From: Halomonas halodenitrificans DSM 735
GTDB lineage: Bacteria; Pseudomonadota; Gammaproteobacteria; Pseudomonadales; Halomonadaceae
Assembly: GCF_000620045.1 (NCBI RefSeq)
Contig: NZ_JHVH01000015.1
Location: 44,288-108,287 of the forward strand
DNA: 64,000 nucleotides
Direction of reading: 5' to 3'
Positions within the stretch are counted from its first letter, which is position 1, and every line of letters starts with the position of its first letter. The position numbers and the translations under genes are program-made. A model generated the notes under the pieces. The model was not told the origin of the DNA, did not search any database, and was given only the letters and a program-made list of their open reading frames with translations. Below, one piece after another: positions 1-8,958 of the stretch.

Positions 1-842
1 AGGCCGGCGATATCCTTGCCGGTGGCGCTCTCGATGCCCTGCAGCCCCGGCGATGAATTGACCTCCATGATGACCGGACCATGATTGGCACGCAGCAGGT
101 CGACCCCGGCGACCCGCAGCCCCATGGCCTTGGCGGCACGAATCGCCGTCGAGCGCTCCTCGGGGGTGATGCGAATCACGCTGGCGGTGCCGCCACGGTG
201 CAGGTTGGAGCGAAACTCCCCCTCGGCGGCCTGGCGCTTCATGGTGGCGACCACCTTGTCGCCGATCACCAGGCAGCGAATATCGGCCCCCTTGGCTTCC
301 TTGATGTACTCCTGGACCATGATGTTGGCCTTCATACCCATGAAGGCCTGGATCACGCTCTCGGCGGCCTGGTTGGTTTCTGCCAGTACCACGCCGATGC
401 CCTGGGTACCCTCCAGAAGCTTGATGACCAACGGGGCATTCTTGACCATGGTAATCAGGTCCGGAATATCGTCAGGGGAGTGGGCGAAGCCGGTGATGGG
501 CAGGCCCAGTCCCTTGCGTGAGAGTAGCTGCAGGGAGCGCAGCTTGTCACGGGAACGAGTGATGGCGACATTGTCGTTCAGCACATAGGTACCCATCATC
601 TCGAACTGGCGCAGCACCGCACAGCCATAGAAGGTCACCGAGGCGCCGATCCGGGGGATGACCGCATCGAAGGGCTCCAGCTCCTGTCCCCTGTAGTGAA
701 TCGAGGGGTGGTGGGCGGCGATACTCATGTAGCAGCGCAGGGTGTCGACCACCCGGGCAGTATGGCCGCGCTGTTCGGCTGCTTCCACCAGGCGTCGCGT
801 GGAGTAGAGGTTACGGTTGCGTGACAGCAGCGCAATATGCAT
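1..842 (-). CDS. rimK: Ribosomal protein S6 glutamate ligase RimK (3' end outside window)
   Basis: ATP-grasp ligase that adds glutamate residues to the C-terminus of ribosomal protein S6. The reading frame opens at an ATG at 842 ([20 protein letters not shown]) and runs off the left edge after about 280 codons; the family is close to 300 residues, so only a short C-terminal piece is missing. Visible family features are the pre-ATP-grasp fold at the N-terminus, [13 protein letters not shown] in the ATP-binding region, the FRSNLHRGG loop and the metal-binding [10 protein letters not shown] near the cut end. It lies 32 nt behind rimB on the same strand, as in the rim operons of pseudomonads. Truncation is by the window, not a mutation. 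Confidence 0.93.
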   Translation of the reverse strand, partial: MHIALLSRNRNLYSTRRLVEAAEQRGHTARVVDTLRCYMSIAAHHPSIHYRGQELEPFDAVIPRIGASVTFYGCAVLRQFEMMGTYVLNDNVAITRSRDKLRSLQLLSRKGLGLPITGFAHSPDDIPDLITMVKNAPLVIKLLEGTQGIGVVLAETNQAAESVIQAFMGMKANIMVQEYIKEAKGADIRCLVIGDKVVATMKRQAAEGEFRSNLHRGGTASVIRITPEERSTAIRAAKAMGLRVAGVDLLRANHGPVIMEVNSSPGLQGIESATGKDIAG

Positions 843-874
843 CGGTTCGCTCCGGCCGAGTGGGACACATGGCG

Positions 875-1321
875 TCAGGGGTTGCCGTGCAGGAAGGCGG
901 CGCCGGGCGCCACCAACAGGCGACGCAGGGCCCGTCGGCCCAGCAACATGGGGTGGTGCATGTTGCTCCTGTCGGTCAGGGTGAGTTCTATCGGATAGGC
1001 CAGTGAGCCGAGACGCATGGGCGTGCGAATCACGTAGCGCCACTCCTGCTGACCATTGGAACTACGCACCCTGCGACGGTCGTGGAGCGGCATGCGGAAG
1101 GCCTTGGGCGGCGAGTCGGAGTCGTTGCCGGGCAGGGTGAAGCTCACCCATGGCTGGCCCTGTTCCTCGAACTGTTCGATATTCTCGGCATGCAGAGCCG
1201 AGGTGCGTGCCCCGGTGTCTGCCTTGGCACACAGCACGAGCTGCATCTCCGGTAGCTCGACCATCTCGCGGCGGCCGATCACCGCCTTGGGGGTATAAGG
1301 CAGTTCCTTCATCATTGTCAT
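875..1321 (-). CDS. rimB: RimB-type retropepsin-like protease (ATP-dependent zinc protease family, DUF785)
   Basis: Small cytoplasmic aspartic-protease-like protein of 148 residues. The retropepsin signature is plain near residue 35 ([11 protein letters not shown], with the catalytic DTGA), and [18 protein letters not shown] near the C-terminus matches the second family block. In Pseudomonas, the homologue RimB works with RimK and alters its S6-modifying activity; position directly before rimK supports that role here (inference). The start is uncertain among three close ATGs (1321, 1315, 1312), none with a strong ribosome-binding site. Many databases call this family an ATP-dependent zinc protease, which the sequence does not support. 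Confidence 0.85.
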   Translation of the reverse strand: MTMMKELPYTPKAVIGRREMVELPEMQLVLCAKADTGARTSALHAENIEQFEEQGQPWVSFTLPGNDSDSPPKAFRMPLHDRRRVRSSNGQQEWRYVIRTPMRLGSLAYPIELTLTDRSNMHHPMLLGRRALRRLLVAPGAAFLHGNP

Positions 1322-1336
1322 GGGTCGTTTTCGCCT

Positions 1337-2356
1337 TTAGCGCGTCAGGGCCACAAGCCGCCTGCCGATGGGCGAGTCGGCGGGCGCCTCGCGCAAGGTC
1401 ATCAGCACCGGCAGCCTCAGCCTGGGAATCAGGGCCAGGTCACGGGCCACTCTCATGAAGTCTGCCTGTTCGCAGCATGCCAGGCGTTCGAGGTAGCGCG
1501 GCAGACGCTGGCCATCCTCGAGATGCGACCAGCCCCGCGCGGCAATGGCCGCCAGCAGGTCGGGGCCACAGGCGTTGGCATCGGTGAGCAGGCCATCAAA
1601 CCAGTCACCGGCGGCCTCGCTGCCTGATGCGGCCCTCACGCATGCGCACAGGGTCTCGATATCACCGACCTCGGCGGCTGCCTCGCCTCGGGCACGCAGC
1701 GCCGCGGCCAGGTCGTCATCGATGGCCACATGTTCCAGACAGTAGCACAGGGAGGTCAAGACCTCGGTGGGCAGGTCGGGCAGCCTTCGGCTGAGCCGGC
1801 GTTGTTCTTCGTGGTCCATGCGTACCGCGAAGTCGGCCAGGCCCTGGAGACCGAGAGCCTGCCAGTCGAGTGTCTGCTGGCCGCTCAGATAGGCCTCCAC
1901 CGGTTCCAGGTGCGAGCTGGCCGGTCGCCCCAGGTCGTGACTGGCGCGGGCGTGGAGCATGGCCTGGAAGGGGAGTGAGGGGGTGAAGGCCAGCGGATTG
2001 TCCTTCATCAAGTTATCCACCGCCTGGCCATCCTCACGGCCGACAGTGGTCACGTTGTGGCCCAGGGTCTCGAGCAGCCGTTGCACGAAGGCGTCACGAG
2101 AGGCCGGGTCGAGCCGGCCTTCTTCGTCCAGTGGCAAGGCCAGAAACCAGATCAGCGGATCGGACATGTCGCCCAGGCGGAAGACCAGTCCCAGGCGAGC
2201 CTGGCCCTGCCAGGGCATCGGCCAAGGGGCCGCTTCGGCCTCCAGGGCCTCCAGGGTCGCCATCTCGCAGGGCTCCACGCGCCGGCCTAGGTGATAGAGT
2301 CGCACCTCGGCACCGCTGCGCACGAAGAAGTCGTGAAGGGTGTGGATGGGTTGCAT
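1337..2356 (-). CDS. DUF3549 family protein
   Basis: Soluble protein of about 339 residues with no signal peptide or membrane segment. The N-terminus (MQPIHTLHDFFVRSGAEVRL) and the block around WFLALPLDEEGRLDPASRD match my memory of DUF3549, a family of unknown function in marine and pseudomonad gammaproteobacteria. The C-terminal half is helical and rich in Ala/Leu/Arg, possibly HEAT-like. I chose the ATG at 2356 because GGAG lies about 8 nt upstream; an in-frame GTG at 2383 has no such site. It ends 15 nt before rimB and is probably cotranscribed with rimB-rimK. Confidence 0.7.
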   Translation of the reverse strand: MQPIHTLHDFFVRSGAEVRLYHLGRRVEPCEMATLEALEAEAAPWPMPWQGQARLGLVFRLGDMSDPLIWFLALPLDEEGRLDPASRDAFVQRLLETLGHNVTTVGREDGQAVDNLMKDNPLAFTPSLPFQAMLHARASHDLGRPASSHLEPVEAYLSGQQTLDWQALGLQGLADFAVRMDHEEQRRLSRRLPDLPTEVLTSLCYCLEHVAIDDDLAAALRARGEAAAEVGDIETLCACVRAASGSEAAGDWFDGLLTDANACGPDLLAAIAARGWSHLEDGQRLPRYLERLACCEQADFMRVARDLALIPRLRLPVLMTLREAPADSPIGRRLVALTR

Positions 2357-2637
2357 GGCATCTCCGCTTGTCAGAACGTGCACTCTACCGCGGCATTACC
2401 GGGCTGTCAGCCAGTGTCATCGAGGTTGCCTCGACGTTGATCAAATATTGTTCGGCCTTCGTCAGTGCCCACGACATCCGGGCTCGCGCACTCTTTCCAG
2501 TGGTTATCCACAGGCCCGTTCACGGAAACTGTGAATGACCCTGAGCGGGGGATAAAACGTGGATCACGGCGGCGACGGCTGGTCACTGGTCGACAGGAGC
2601 GGGATAATGGCATCCCACTCGAATGGGAGCTTCCCCG

Positions 2638-2970
2638 ATGACGGTTCACGACGAACTCGACACATCCCTGCGCCGGCTCGAGGCCACCATGAAGGCCGTC
2701 AACCTGTGGCGCATGGACACGCCGGAGCCCGGCGCCTTCGACAGCCAGGAACCCTTCTGCGTCGATACCATGACGCTTCCGCAGTGGCTGCGCTTCGTAT
2801 TCATTGCTCGTCTGGATGCCCTGGTGGAACGTCGCGCGCCTCTGCCGGCACGCTGTGATGTGGCCCCGGCGCTGGAGGCCTATCTCACTCAGGAGGGTGT
2901 GCGCGCCGGTGATCGGCTGCTGCTGCGTCAGGCGGTGGAGGAGGTCGACCGCCTGGTCACCGAGAACTGA
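2638..2970 (+). CDS. yqcC: YqcC family protein (DUF446)
   Basis: Cytoplasmic protein of 110 residues, all-helical by appearance. The block FCVDTMTLPQWLRFVFIARL is the YqcC hallmark (an FxxDTMxxxQWLQFVFIPRM-type motif). Function is unknown; in Escherichia coli yqcC lies beside the tRNA pseudouridine synthase gene truC. I chose the ATG at 2638 because GGGAG precedes it by about 9 nt, while the ATG 15 nt earlier has no ribosome-binding site. It faces ompW across a strong terminator hairpin. Confidence 0.85.
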   Translation: MTVHDELDTSLRRLEATMKAVNLWRMDTPEPGAFDSQEPFCVDTMTLPQWLRFVFIARLDALVERRAPLPARCDVAPALEAYLTQEGVRAGDRLLLRQAVEEVDRLVTEN

Positions 2971-3001
2971 GCCGACGAACCTTGCCGGGTTCGACCGCCA
3001 G

Positions 3002-3038
3002 ACACAACAGGGCCCGCCATTGGCGGGCCCCGTTGTGT
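3002..3038. terminator. Bidirectional hairpin between yqcC and ompW
   Basis: A 17-bp stem (arms 3002-3018 and 3022-3038, one mismatch, loop ATT) built around GGGCCCGCC/GGCGGGCCC. It sits 31 nt after the yqcC stop and 24 nt after the ompW stop, so it can end both convergent transcripts. Confidence 0.8.
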
Positions 3039-3062
3039 CTGGCGCGAGAGGGGGCAGTGGGG

Positions 3063-3710
3063 TCAGAAGCGGTAGCTGATGCCGCCCATGACCACCACCG
3101 GGTCGATCTCCACCTTGCCGGCGTCGTCGCCACCGACCTTCGCGTCGCTGTCGATATCCATATACCAGACCGCGCCGTTGAGTGCCCAGTGATCGTCGAT
3201 CAGCAGATCGACGCCCAGCTGGCCAGCCGCTCCCCAGGAATCATCAAACTCGACGTCAACTTCACCAACGCCTGTCACAGTGGCCTTCTCATCGGAGAAG
3301 CGGGTGTAGTTGACGCCCACCCCGACATAGGGCTGCACATGGGCATCGGTGCCGCCCAGCGGGTAGTACTGTAGGGTCAGGGTCGGCGGTAGATGGTCAG
3401 TAGAGCCAGTGGCGGCGCCATCCCCGAGGGTGAAGTCATGGTCGAAGGGCTCGGCGGCCAGCAGCTCCACGCCCAGCTTGTCGGTGAAGCGGTAACCCAG
3501 GGTAAAGGCGAAGGCGCTATCATCAGCGACATCGGCCTTAAGGTTAGCCGGAGTGAGCGAACCGTTGTCGCCCTTGGGCTCGACCTTGGCCACGCCGATG
3601 CGGGTAAAGAAGTCGCCGGCACCATAGGCGGCGAAGGCCTGGGTGCTGGCGGTAACAGCAGCGGCGGCAACGCTCGCGGCGATCAGGGTGGAGAGGGCAC
3701 TCTTGCGCAT
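3063..3710 (-). CDS. ompW: OmpW family outer membrane protein
   Basis: Eight-stranded outer-membrane beta-barrel of 215 residues. An N-terminal signal peptide (MRKSALSTLIAASVAAAAVT, cleaved after a QAFA-type site) is followed by alternating amphipathic strands and a terminal SYRF with the C-terminal Phe expected for BAM recognition. LGYRFTDKLGVELLAAEPF and VGVGVNYTRF are typical OmpW strands. The family forms narrow hydrophobic channels and is often osmotically or iron regulated. The start at 3710 gives the signal peptide directly and has AGGAG about 10 nt upstream; the open frame continues 35 codons further without a better start. Confidence 0.9.
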   Translation of the reverse strand: MRKSALSTLIAASVAAAAVTASTQAFAAYGAGDFFTRIGVAKVEPKGDNGSLTPANLKADVADDSAFAFTLGYRFTDKLGVELLAAEPFDHDFTLGDGAATGSTDHLPPTLTLQYYPLGGTDAHVQPYVGVGVNYTRFSDEKATVTGVGEVDVEFDDSWGAAGQLGVDLLIDDHWALNGAVWYMDIDSDAKVGGDDAGKVEIDPVVVMGGISYRF

Positions 3711-3839
3711 GGACTGACTCCTGGTGGCGAGTATTGGGCGGCGGGGCGCCGCATCGGAAGACGAGTCCATTTTAACGGTGCGGCTGGATATCAAAATTGA
3801 TCCAGAGCAAGACATATATGCAGTGCATTAAAATAAGGA

Positions 3840-3857
3840 GGCCGCCCGAAGGCGGCC
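3840..3857 (-). terminator. Intrinsic terminator of putP
   Basis: Perfect 7-bp stem GGCCGCC/GGCGGCC (loop of 4) followed on the minus strand by CCTTATTTTAA. It lies 30 nt after the putP stop codon. Confidence 0.8.
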
Positions 3858-3886
3858 CCCTGTGCGAGTGTGTGACTCCCGTATCT

Positions 3887-5377
3887 CTAGCGTTGGATAT
3901 GCTGGTACTCGCCGGCGTCGGCGGTCATGCTGCTCACCGCCATGATGGCGATGAAGGAAGCGATGAAGCCGGGAATGATCTCGTATACACCGGGACCACC
4001 CATGAATTCAGCGTTCCAGCCCGCTGAGATCCAGATGACCACGGTGGCGGCGCCGACGATCATGCCCGCGATGGCGCCGGCCCCGTTGGTGCGCGACCAC
4101 ATCAGCGAAAGGATCATCAGCGGGCCGAATGCCGCCCCGAAACCCGCCCAGGCGTTACTGACCAGCCCCAGCACCTGGGAATTCGGGTTGGAGGCGATCA
4201 CCGCTGCCACCATGCCAACCAGCACGACACTGGTTCGACCCATGTTGACAATTTCCCTTTCCGAGGCATTTTTACGCAGGAACAGGCGATAGAAATCTTC
4301 GGTCAGCGAGGAGGAGGCCACCAGCAGCTGGCTGGAGATGGTGCTCATGACGGCGGCCAGCAGGGCGGCATACAGGAAGCCGGTGACCAGCGGATGGAAG
4401 AGCAGGTCGGCCAGGATAATGAAGATGGTTTCCGGATCCTGTACATCCATGCCATTGCGGACGGCATAGGCACGGCCGAGCAGACCCAGGGAGATCGCGC
4501 CGACCAGCGAGATGAACATCCAGCTCATGCCGATGTTGCGGGCCACGGGAACTTCCTTGAGACTCCGGATGGCCATGAAACGCACGATGATATGCGGCTG
4601 GCCGAAGTAGCCAAAGCCCCAGGTCACGGCGGACAGCCAGCCGATGAAGGTCAGCCCTTCCGTCCAGGACAGAAGCGTGGGATCGGTTTGAGTCAGAGTC
4701 TGTGACGCCTGGTCGAAGCCGCCGCCCCCTTCACCGAAGAGTACCACTAGCGGCATGACCACCAGCGCCAGCATCATGATGCAGCCCTGCACGAAGTCCG
4801 TCATGCTGACGGCCATGAAGCCACCGATTACCGAATAGATCAGTACCACTACCAGGGTAATGACGACACCGGCGAAGTAGTCGCTCATGCCGCCAATGTT
4901 GATCACGCCGGAAAACGCGCTCTCGAACAGCTTGCCGCCTGCCACCAGGCCGGAGGCGGTGTAGACCGCGAAGAAGACGACGATGACGACCGCGGATACC
5001 GTTCTCAGCGGTATGGCCCGGGTCGGGAATCGGTTCGCCAGGAATTCGGGAATGGTGATCGCATTACCATAATGGACCGTCTGCTCGCGAAGACGCGGCG
5101 CGATCAGGATCCAGTTGAACAGCGCCCCCGTGAACAGGCCGATGCCGATCCAGGCGGAGCCCAGACCAGAGACAAACATCGCCCCGGGCAAGCCCAGCAG
5201 CAGCCAGCCGCTCATGTCCGAGGCGCCGGCCGACAGGGCCGCCACCTGCGGACTGAGAGAGCGGCCCCCCAGTATGTAACCTTCGGACGTGGCCGTGGAT
5301 TTGCGCATCGCATAAATGCCGATGCCGATCATGAGTGCGAAGTAAATGAAAAGGCTGATCCAAACGCCAGTAGCCAT
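3887..5377 (-). CDS. putP: Sodium/proline symporter PutP
   Basis: Sodium:solute symporter of 496 residues and about 13 membrane segments that imports proline with Na+. Family landmarks are FALMIGIGIYAMRKS in the first segment, GGRSLSPQVAALSAGASDMSGW (positions ~38-59, Na+ and proline binding region) and GFGYFGQPHIIVRFMAI. The start at 5377 has GGAG 8 nt upstream. It lies 180 nt downstream of putA on the same strand and is followed by a strong terminator, so proline uptake and breakdown are probably expressed together. In halophiles proline also serves as a compatible solute, so the same carrier may supply osmoprotection (inference). Confidence 0.95.
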   Translation of the reverse strand: MATGVWISLFIYFALMIGIGIYAMRKSTATSEGYILGGRSLSPQVAALSAGASDMSGWLLLGLPGAMFVSGLGSAWIGIGLFTGALFNWILIAPRLREQTVHYGNAITIPEFLANRFPTRAIPLRTVSAVVIVVFFAVYTASGLVAGGKLFESAFSGVINIGGMSDYFAGVVITLVVVLIYSVIGGFMAVSMTDFVQGCIMMLALVVMPLVVLFGEGGGGFDQASQTLTQTDPTLLSWTEGLTFIGWLSAVTWGFGYFGQPHIIVRFMAIRSLKEVPVARNIGMSWMFISLVGAISLGLLGRAYAVRNGMDVQDPETIFIILADLLFHPLVTGFLYAALLAAVMSTISSQLLVASSSLTEDFYRLFLRKNASEREIVNMGRTSVVLVGMVAAVIASNPNSQVLGLVSNAWAGFGAAFGPLMILSLMWSRTNGAGAIAGMIVGAATVVIWISAGWNAEFMGGPGVYEIIPGFIASFIAIMAVSSMTADAGEYQHIQR

Positions 5378-5557
5378 AAAAGCATCTCCAGTTTGTCTTG
5401 TTAGGCCAGCCGCCGCGCCGGCCGTTTGTTGTTACGCATGCAGGTTAGAGTACCGATGGCGAGTATCGTGATCCGTTGAGGGCGAATGTGACGTCAATGA
5501 TGGCGTTGTTTTCTGTCATGGGGATTCCTTCCGTTTTATTGTGATATCGAGTGGGGT

Positions 5558-8500
5558 TCACTCGTCTCCCAGCGCAAGCAGTGAGGCGTTACCGCCCAGG
5601 GCAGCGGTATTGACGGTCACCGCTTTTTCGGTGGCGAAGCGCAGCAGATAGTGCGGCCCTCCCGCCTTGGGTCCGGTGCCCGAGAGGCCCTGACCGCCGA
5701 AAGGTTGTACGCCGACCACGGCCCCGATGATATTGCGGTTGATATAGACGTTGCCAGCACGAATTTTCTGCGCTATTTCATCGGCAAAGGACTCGTTGCG
5801 GCTGTGAACGCCGAATGTCAGTCCGTAACCACGACCATTGATCGACCCTATCACGCTATCCAGCTCGCTGGCCTTGTAGCGCACGATATGCAGTATCGGG
5901 CCGAACTGTTCTCGCTCCAGGGCTTCGATGCCGTCGATCTCGAAGGCGGCCGGGGCGACGAAGGTGCCGTGCTCGGTCTCGGCCGGGTCGAGCGGTGTCT
6001 CCGCCACCAGCCGGCCCTCGGCCTTGAGCTTCTCTACATGGGCCATCAGGTTCCGGCGGGCATCGTCGTCGATCACGGGGCCCACGTCGGTGCCCAGTTC
6101 GCGGGGGTCGGCCACGCGCAGTTCCTCCATGGCGCCCTTGAGAATGTGGATGACCCTGTCGGCGACCTCCTCCTGGAGATAGAGCACGCGTAGCGCCGAG
6201 CAGCGTTGTCCGGCGCTCTGGAAGGCCGACTGGACAACGTCCACCACCACCTGCTCGGGCAGGGCGGTGGAGTCGACGATCATGGCATTCAGGCCGCCGG
6301 TTTCGGCGATCAGGATCGGCAAGGCGGCATTGTCGCGGTTTGCCAGGGCGCGGTTGATGACCTGGGCGGTATCGGTGCCGCCGGTAAACGCCACGCCGGT
6401 GATGCGCGCATCGCCGGTCAGCACGCTGCCCACGGTGGGACCGTCGCCCGGCAGCAGCTGGACAACGTCGTGAGGCATGCCGGCCTCATGCAGCAACTCC
6501 ACCACGCGATGGGCGACCAGCGAGGTCTGTTCGGCGGGCTTGGCCAGCACGCTGTTGCCGGCCACCGCGGCGGCCACCATCTGGCCGCAGAAGATGGCCA
6601 CCGGGAAGTTCCAGGGGCTGATGGCCGCAAACACGCCGCGTCCGCCCATCTCAAGCTGGTTGGACTCGCCGGTGGGGCCGGGTAGCACGATTGGCTCGCC
6701 AAACAGCGTTTCGGCTCGCATGGCGTAGTAGCGACAGAAGTCTACCGCCTCGCGGATCTCGTCGACGCCGTCGGTGAGCAGCTTGCCGCCCTCCCGGGAG
6801 CAGAGCGTCATCAGCTCCGCCATGTGCGTTTCCATCAGGTCGGCCAGACGACGCAGGATGGCGGCGCGCTCGGCTGCCGGGGTAGCAGACCAGCGCGGAA
6901 AGGCGTTCCAGGCGGCATCCAGGGCCTGCTGGGCCTGCTCGGCGCTGGTCCACTGGACGCTACCCACGACCTGACGGCGGTCGAAGGGTGACGTGACCTC
7001 ATGGGTGTTGGCCGGATCATCGCTGACCTCGAAGGCCAGCAGCGGCTTGACGCGATGGGTCTTGTCCATGTGCTTGGCCATGGCATCCATCAGTGGCCGA
7101 TAGTGGCTGCCCACGTTGAGGTTGACGCCTCGGGAGTTGCGGCGATTCGCGCCGTAGATCTCGGCGGGAAGCGGGATGCGCGGGTTGGCGTAGCGGTCAT
7201 GTTGGCCCAGGGTTTCCACGGGATGCTCGCAAAGCGACTCCACCGGTACCTTGGGGTCCACCAGCTGGTGCACGAAGGAAGAGTTGGCACCGTTTTCCAG
7301 CAGGCGCCGCACCAGGTAGGGCAGCAGGTCCTTGTGGGCACCTACCGGGGCATAGATACGACAGTAGGTGCCGGCGGGGGCGCGCTTGAGCGCGGCATCA
7401 TAGAGGGCTTCGCCCATGCCGTGCAGACGCTGGAACTCGAACGGGCGAGTCGCCTCGTTGGCCTGCTCCAGGATGGCGCAGATGGTGTGGGCGTTGTGGG
7501 TGGCGAACTGGGGAAAGATCCGCCCGCGGGTCTCGTCGGAAAGCAGGAAGCGTGCACAGACCAGGAACGCGACGTCGGTGGCCGCCTTGCGGGTGAATAC
7601 CGGATACCCCTCGACCCCGAGCTGCTGAGACTCCTTGATTTCGGTGTCCCAGTAGGCGCCCTTGACCAGGCGCAGCGGGATTTCGTCGCCCTGGGTGTCG
7701 GCCAGGCGGTTGAGATAGTGCAGTACCGGCAGGGCGCGCTTGGAATAGGCCTGTACCACCAGGCCGAAGTGGCCCCAGCCCTTGACCGTGTCGCTCTCGT
7801 AGATCGCGCGAAACACCTCGAGAGATATCTCCAGGCGGTCGACTTCCTCGGCGTCGATGGTCAGTGCCACGGAGCGTTCCCGGGCCATGGCGGCCAGCTT
7901 CGTCACGCTTGCCACCAGCTCGTCGAGGATCTGCTCACGGCGGCCGAATTCGTAGCGCGGGTGCAGCGCCGAGAGCTTGATGGAGACGGAGGGGGCCGGG
8001 GTCTTGTCCGGCAGCGACTGACTGGTCTCGCCGACCCGCTCGATGGCCAGGGCATAGTCCTCGAAATACTTGGCGGCATCATCGTGGGTGCGAGCGGCTT
8101 CGCCGAGCATGTCGTAAGAGTAGGTGTAGCCCTTGTCGAACAGCGGCTGGGAGCGTTTTAGTGCCTCGTCGATGTCGCGGCCGAGCACGAACTGCTTGCC
8201 CATCACCTTCATTGCCTCGCGCATGGCGCGGCGGATGACCGGTTCTCCCATCCGGTTGACCAGCCTGTTGATAAAGCTGGCGGGGCGCCCCTCCGTCGGC
8301 TGGTCGAGATTGATCACTCGGCCCGTCATCAGCAGGCCCCAGGTGGAGGCATTGACGAACCAGGAGTCGCTCTGGCCCAGGTGAGACTTCCAGTCGGCGG
8401 GTCCCAGCTTGTCCTCGATCAGCGCATCCGCGGTGGCCTTGTCGGGAATCCGCAGCATGGCTTCGGCCAGGCACATCAGCATCAGGCCCTCGTGGGTATC

Positions 8501-8749
8501 GAGGCTGTACTGCTGGAGCAGCTCGTCGATGGAGTCGACGGCCGTATCCATCTCGCGGACTTCGCGGACCAGCTCGGCGGTCTGGTCGGCGATGCGTCTC
8601 GCCTGGTCGGTATCGGCACTCAGCACCTGGACGAGTTCACCGACGAAGGCGTCTTCATCCACGACATAGTATTCGCTGATGCGTGAAAAGAGGGTTTCCA
8701 GGTCCTGTCGCCAGGTAGTGGCGTCCAGCATGGAGTTGGCTTCGAGCAT
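5558..8749 (-). CDS. putA: Bifunctional proline dehydrogenase / L-glutamate gamma-semialdehyde dehydrogenase PutA
   Basis: Oxidises proline to glutamate in two steps with substrate channelling. The 1063-residue product has an N-terminal PutA arm, an FAD-dependent proline dehydrogenase barrel (about 130-450; APSVSIKLSALHPRYE, RLVKGAYWDTEIK) and an NAD-dependent aldehyde dehydrogenase (about 540-1040) with the general-base Glu in IAETGGLNAM and nucleophile Cys850 in AGQRCSALR. It lacks the ribbon-helix-helix DNA-binding domain of the roughly 1320-residue enterobacterial PutA, so it should not autorepress; the adjacent AraC-type gene can fill that role. The start at 8749 follows AGGGGAT; the ATG 18 nt earlier has no ribosome-binding site. 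Confidence 0.97.
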   Translation of the reverse strand: MLEANSMLDATTWRQDLETLFSRISEYYVVDEDAFVGELVQVLSADTDQARRIADQTAELVREVREMDTAVDSIDELLQQYSLDTHEGLMLMCLAEAMLRIPDKATADALIEDKLGPADWKSHLGQSDSWFVNASTWGLLMTGRVINLDQPTEGRPASFINRLVNRMGEPVIRRAMREAMKVMGKQFVLGRDIDEALKRSQPLFDKGYTYSYDMLGEAARTHDDAAKYFEDYALAIERVGETSQSLPDKTPAPSVSIKLSALHPRYEFGRREQILDELVASVTKLAAMARERSVALTIDAEEVDRLEISLEVFRAIYESDTVKGWGHFGLVVQAYSKRALPVLHYLNRLADTQGDEIPLRLVKGAYWDTEIKESQQLGVEGYPVFTRKAATDVAFLVCARFLLSDETRGRIFPQFATHNAHTICAILEQANEATRPFEFQRLHGMGEALYDAALKRAPAGTYCRIYAPVGAHKDLLPYLVRRLLENGANSSFVHQLVDPKVPVESLCEHPVETLGQHDRYANPRIPLPAEIYGANRRNSRGVNLNVGSHYRPLMDAMAKHMDKTHRVKPLLAFEVSDDPANTHEVTSPFDRRQVVGSVQWTSAEQAQQALDAAWNAFPRWSATPAAERAAILRRLADLMETHMAELMTLCSREGGKLLTDGVDEIREAVDFCRYYAMRAETLFGEPIVLPGPTGESNQLEMGGRGVFAAISPWNFPVAIFCGQMVAAAVAGNSVLAKPAEQTSLVAHRVVELLHEAGMPHDVVQLLPGDGPTVGSVLTGDARITGVAFTGGTDTAQVINRALANRDNAALPILIAETGGLNAMIVDSTALPEQVVVDVVQSAFQSAGQRCSALRVLYLQEEVADRVIHILKGAMEELRVADPRELGTDVGPVIDDDARRNLMAHVEKLKAEGRLVAETPLDPAETEHGTFVAPAAFEIDGIEALEREQFGPILHIVRYKASELDSVIGSINGRGYGLTFGVHSRNESFADEIAQKIRAGNVYINRNIIGAVVGVQPFGGQGLSGTGPKAGGPHYLLRFATEKAVTVNTAALGGNASLLALGDE

Positions 8750-8820
8750 GAGGATCCCCTGTCGCATTGTCAGGCTGAGTCGTAAAAGGAAATGGATGGC
8801 CAGTACTGGCGCTTCCTCTG

Positions 8821-8849
8821 ACTCTAGGTGTCATTGAATGATGATGCTT
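8821..8849 (-). promoter_or_regulatory. Candidate putA promoter
   Basis: Reading on the minus strand, AAGCAT (8849-8844) and TAGAGT (8826-8821) are separated by 17 nt. The poor -35 is what an activator-dependent promoter would show, and the proximal direct repeat ends only 3 nt upstream of it. The predicted leader is about 65 nt. Confidence 0.4.
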
Positions 8850-8852
8850 GTC

Positions 8853-8883
8853 GATTCCGCGGCTGTTCTTGCGGATTCCGCGG
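8853..8883 (-). promoter_or_regulatory. Two direct 10-bp repeats 21 bp apart: candidate AraC-type operator of putA
   Basis: GATTCCGCGG occurs at 8853-8862 and again at 8874-8883, identical and with a 21-bp start-to-start distance, two helical turns. That is the usual layout of AraC/XylS activator sites. The pair lies about 105-135 nt upstream of the putA start codon, abuts the candidate -35 and is within 110 nt of the AraC-type gene. The distal copy extends into the palindrome TTCCGCGGAA. Confidence 0.6.
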
Positions 8884-8958
8884 AAATGTAGGGAAGTTAC
8901 TGATTTTATATAGACGTTCGTCGTAGTGTGCGGCGGGGTCAGTGAGTATGCCGCCTGG

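Noticed and set aside
1..842. rimK as a truncated pseudogene
   Set aside because: The frame is open to the left edge; truncation is by the window.
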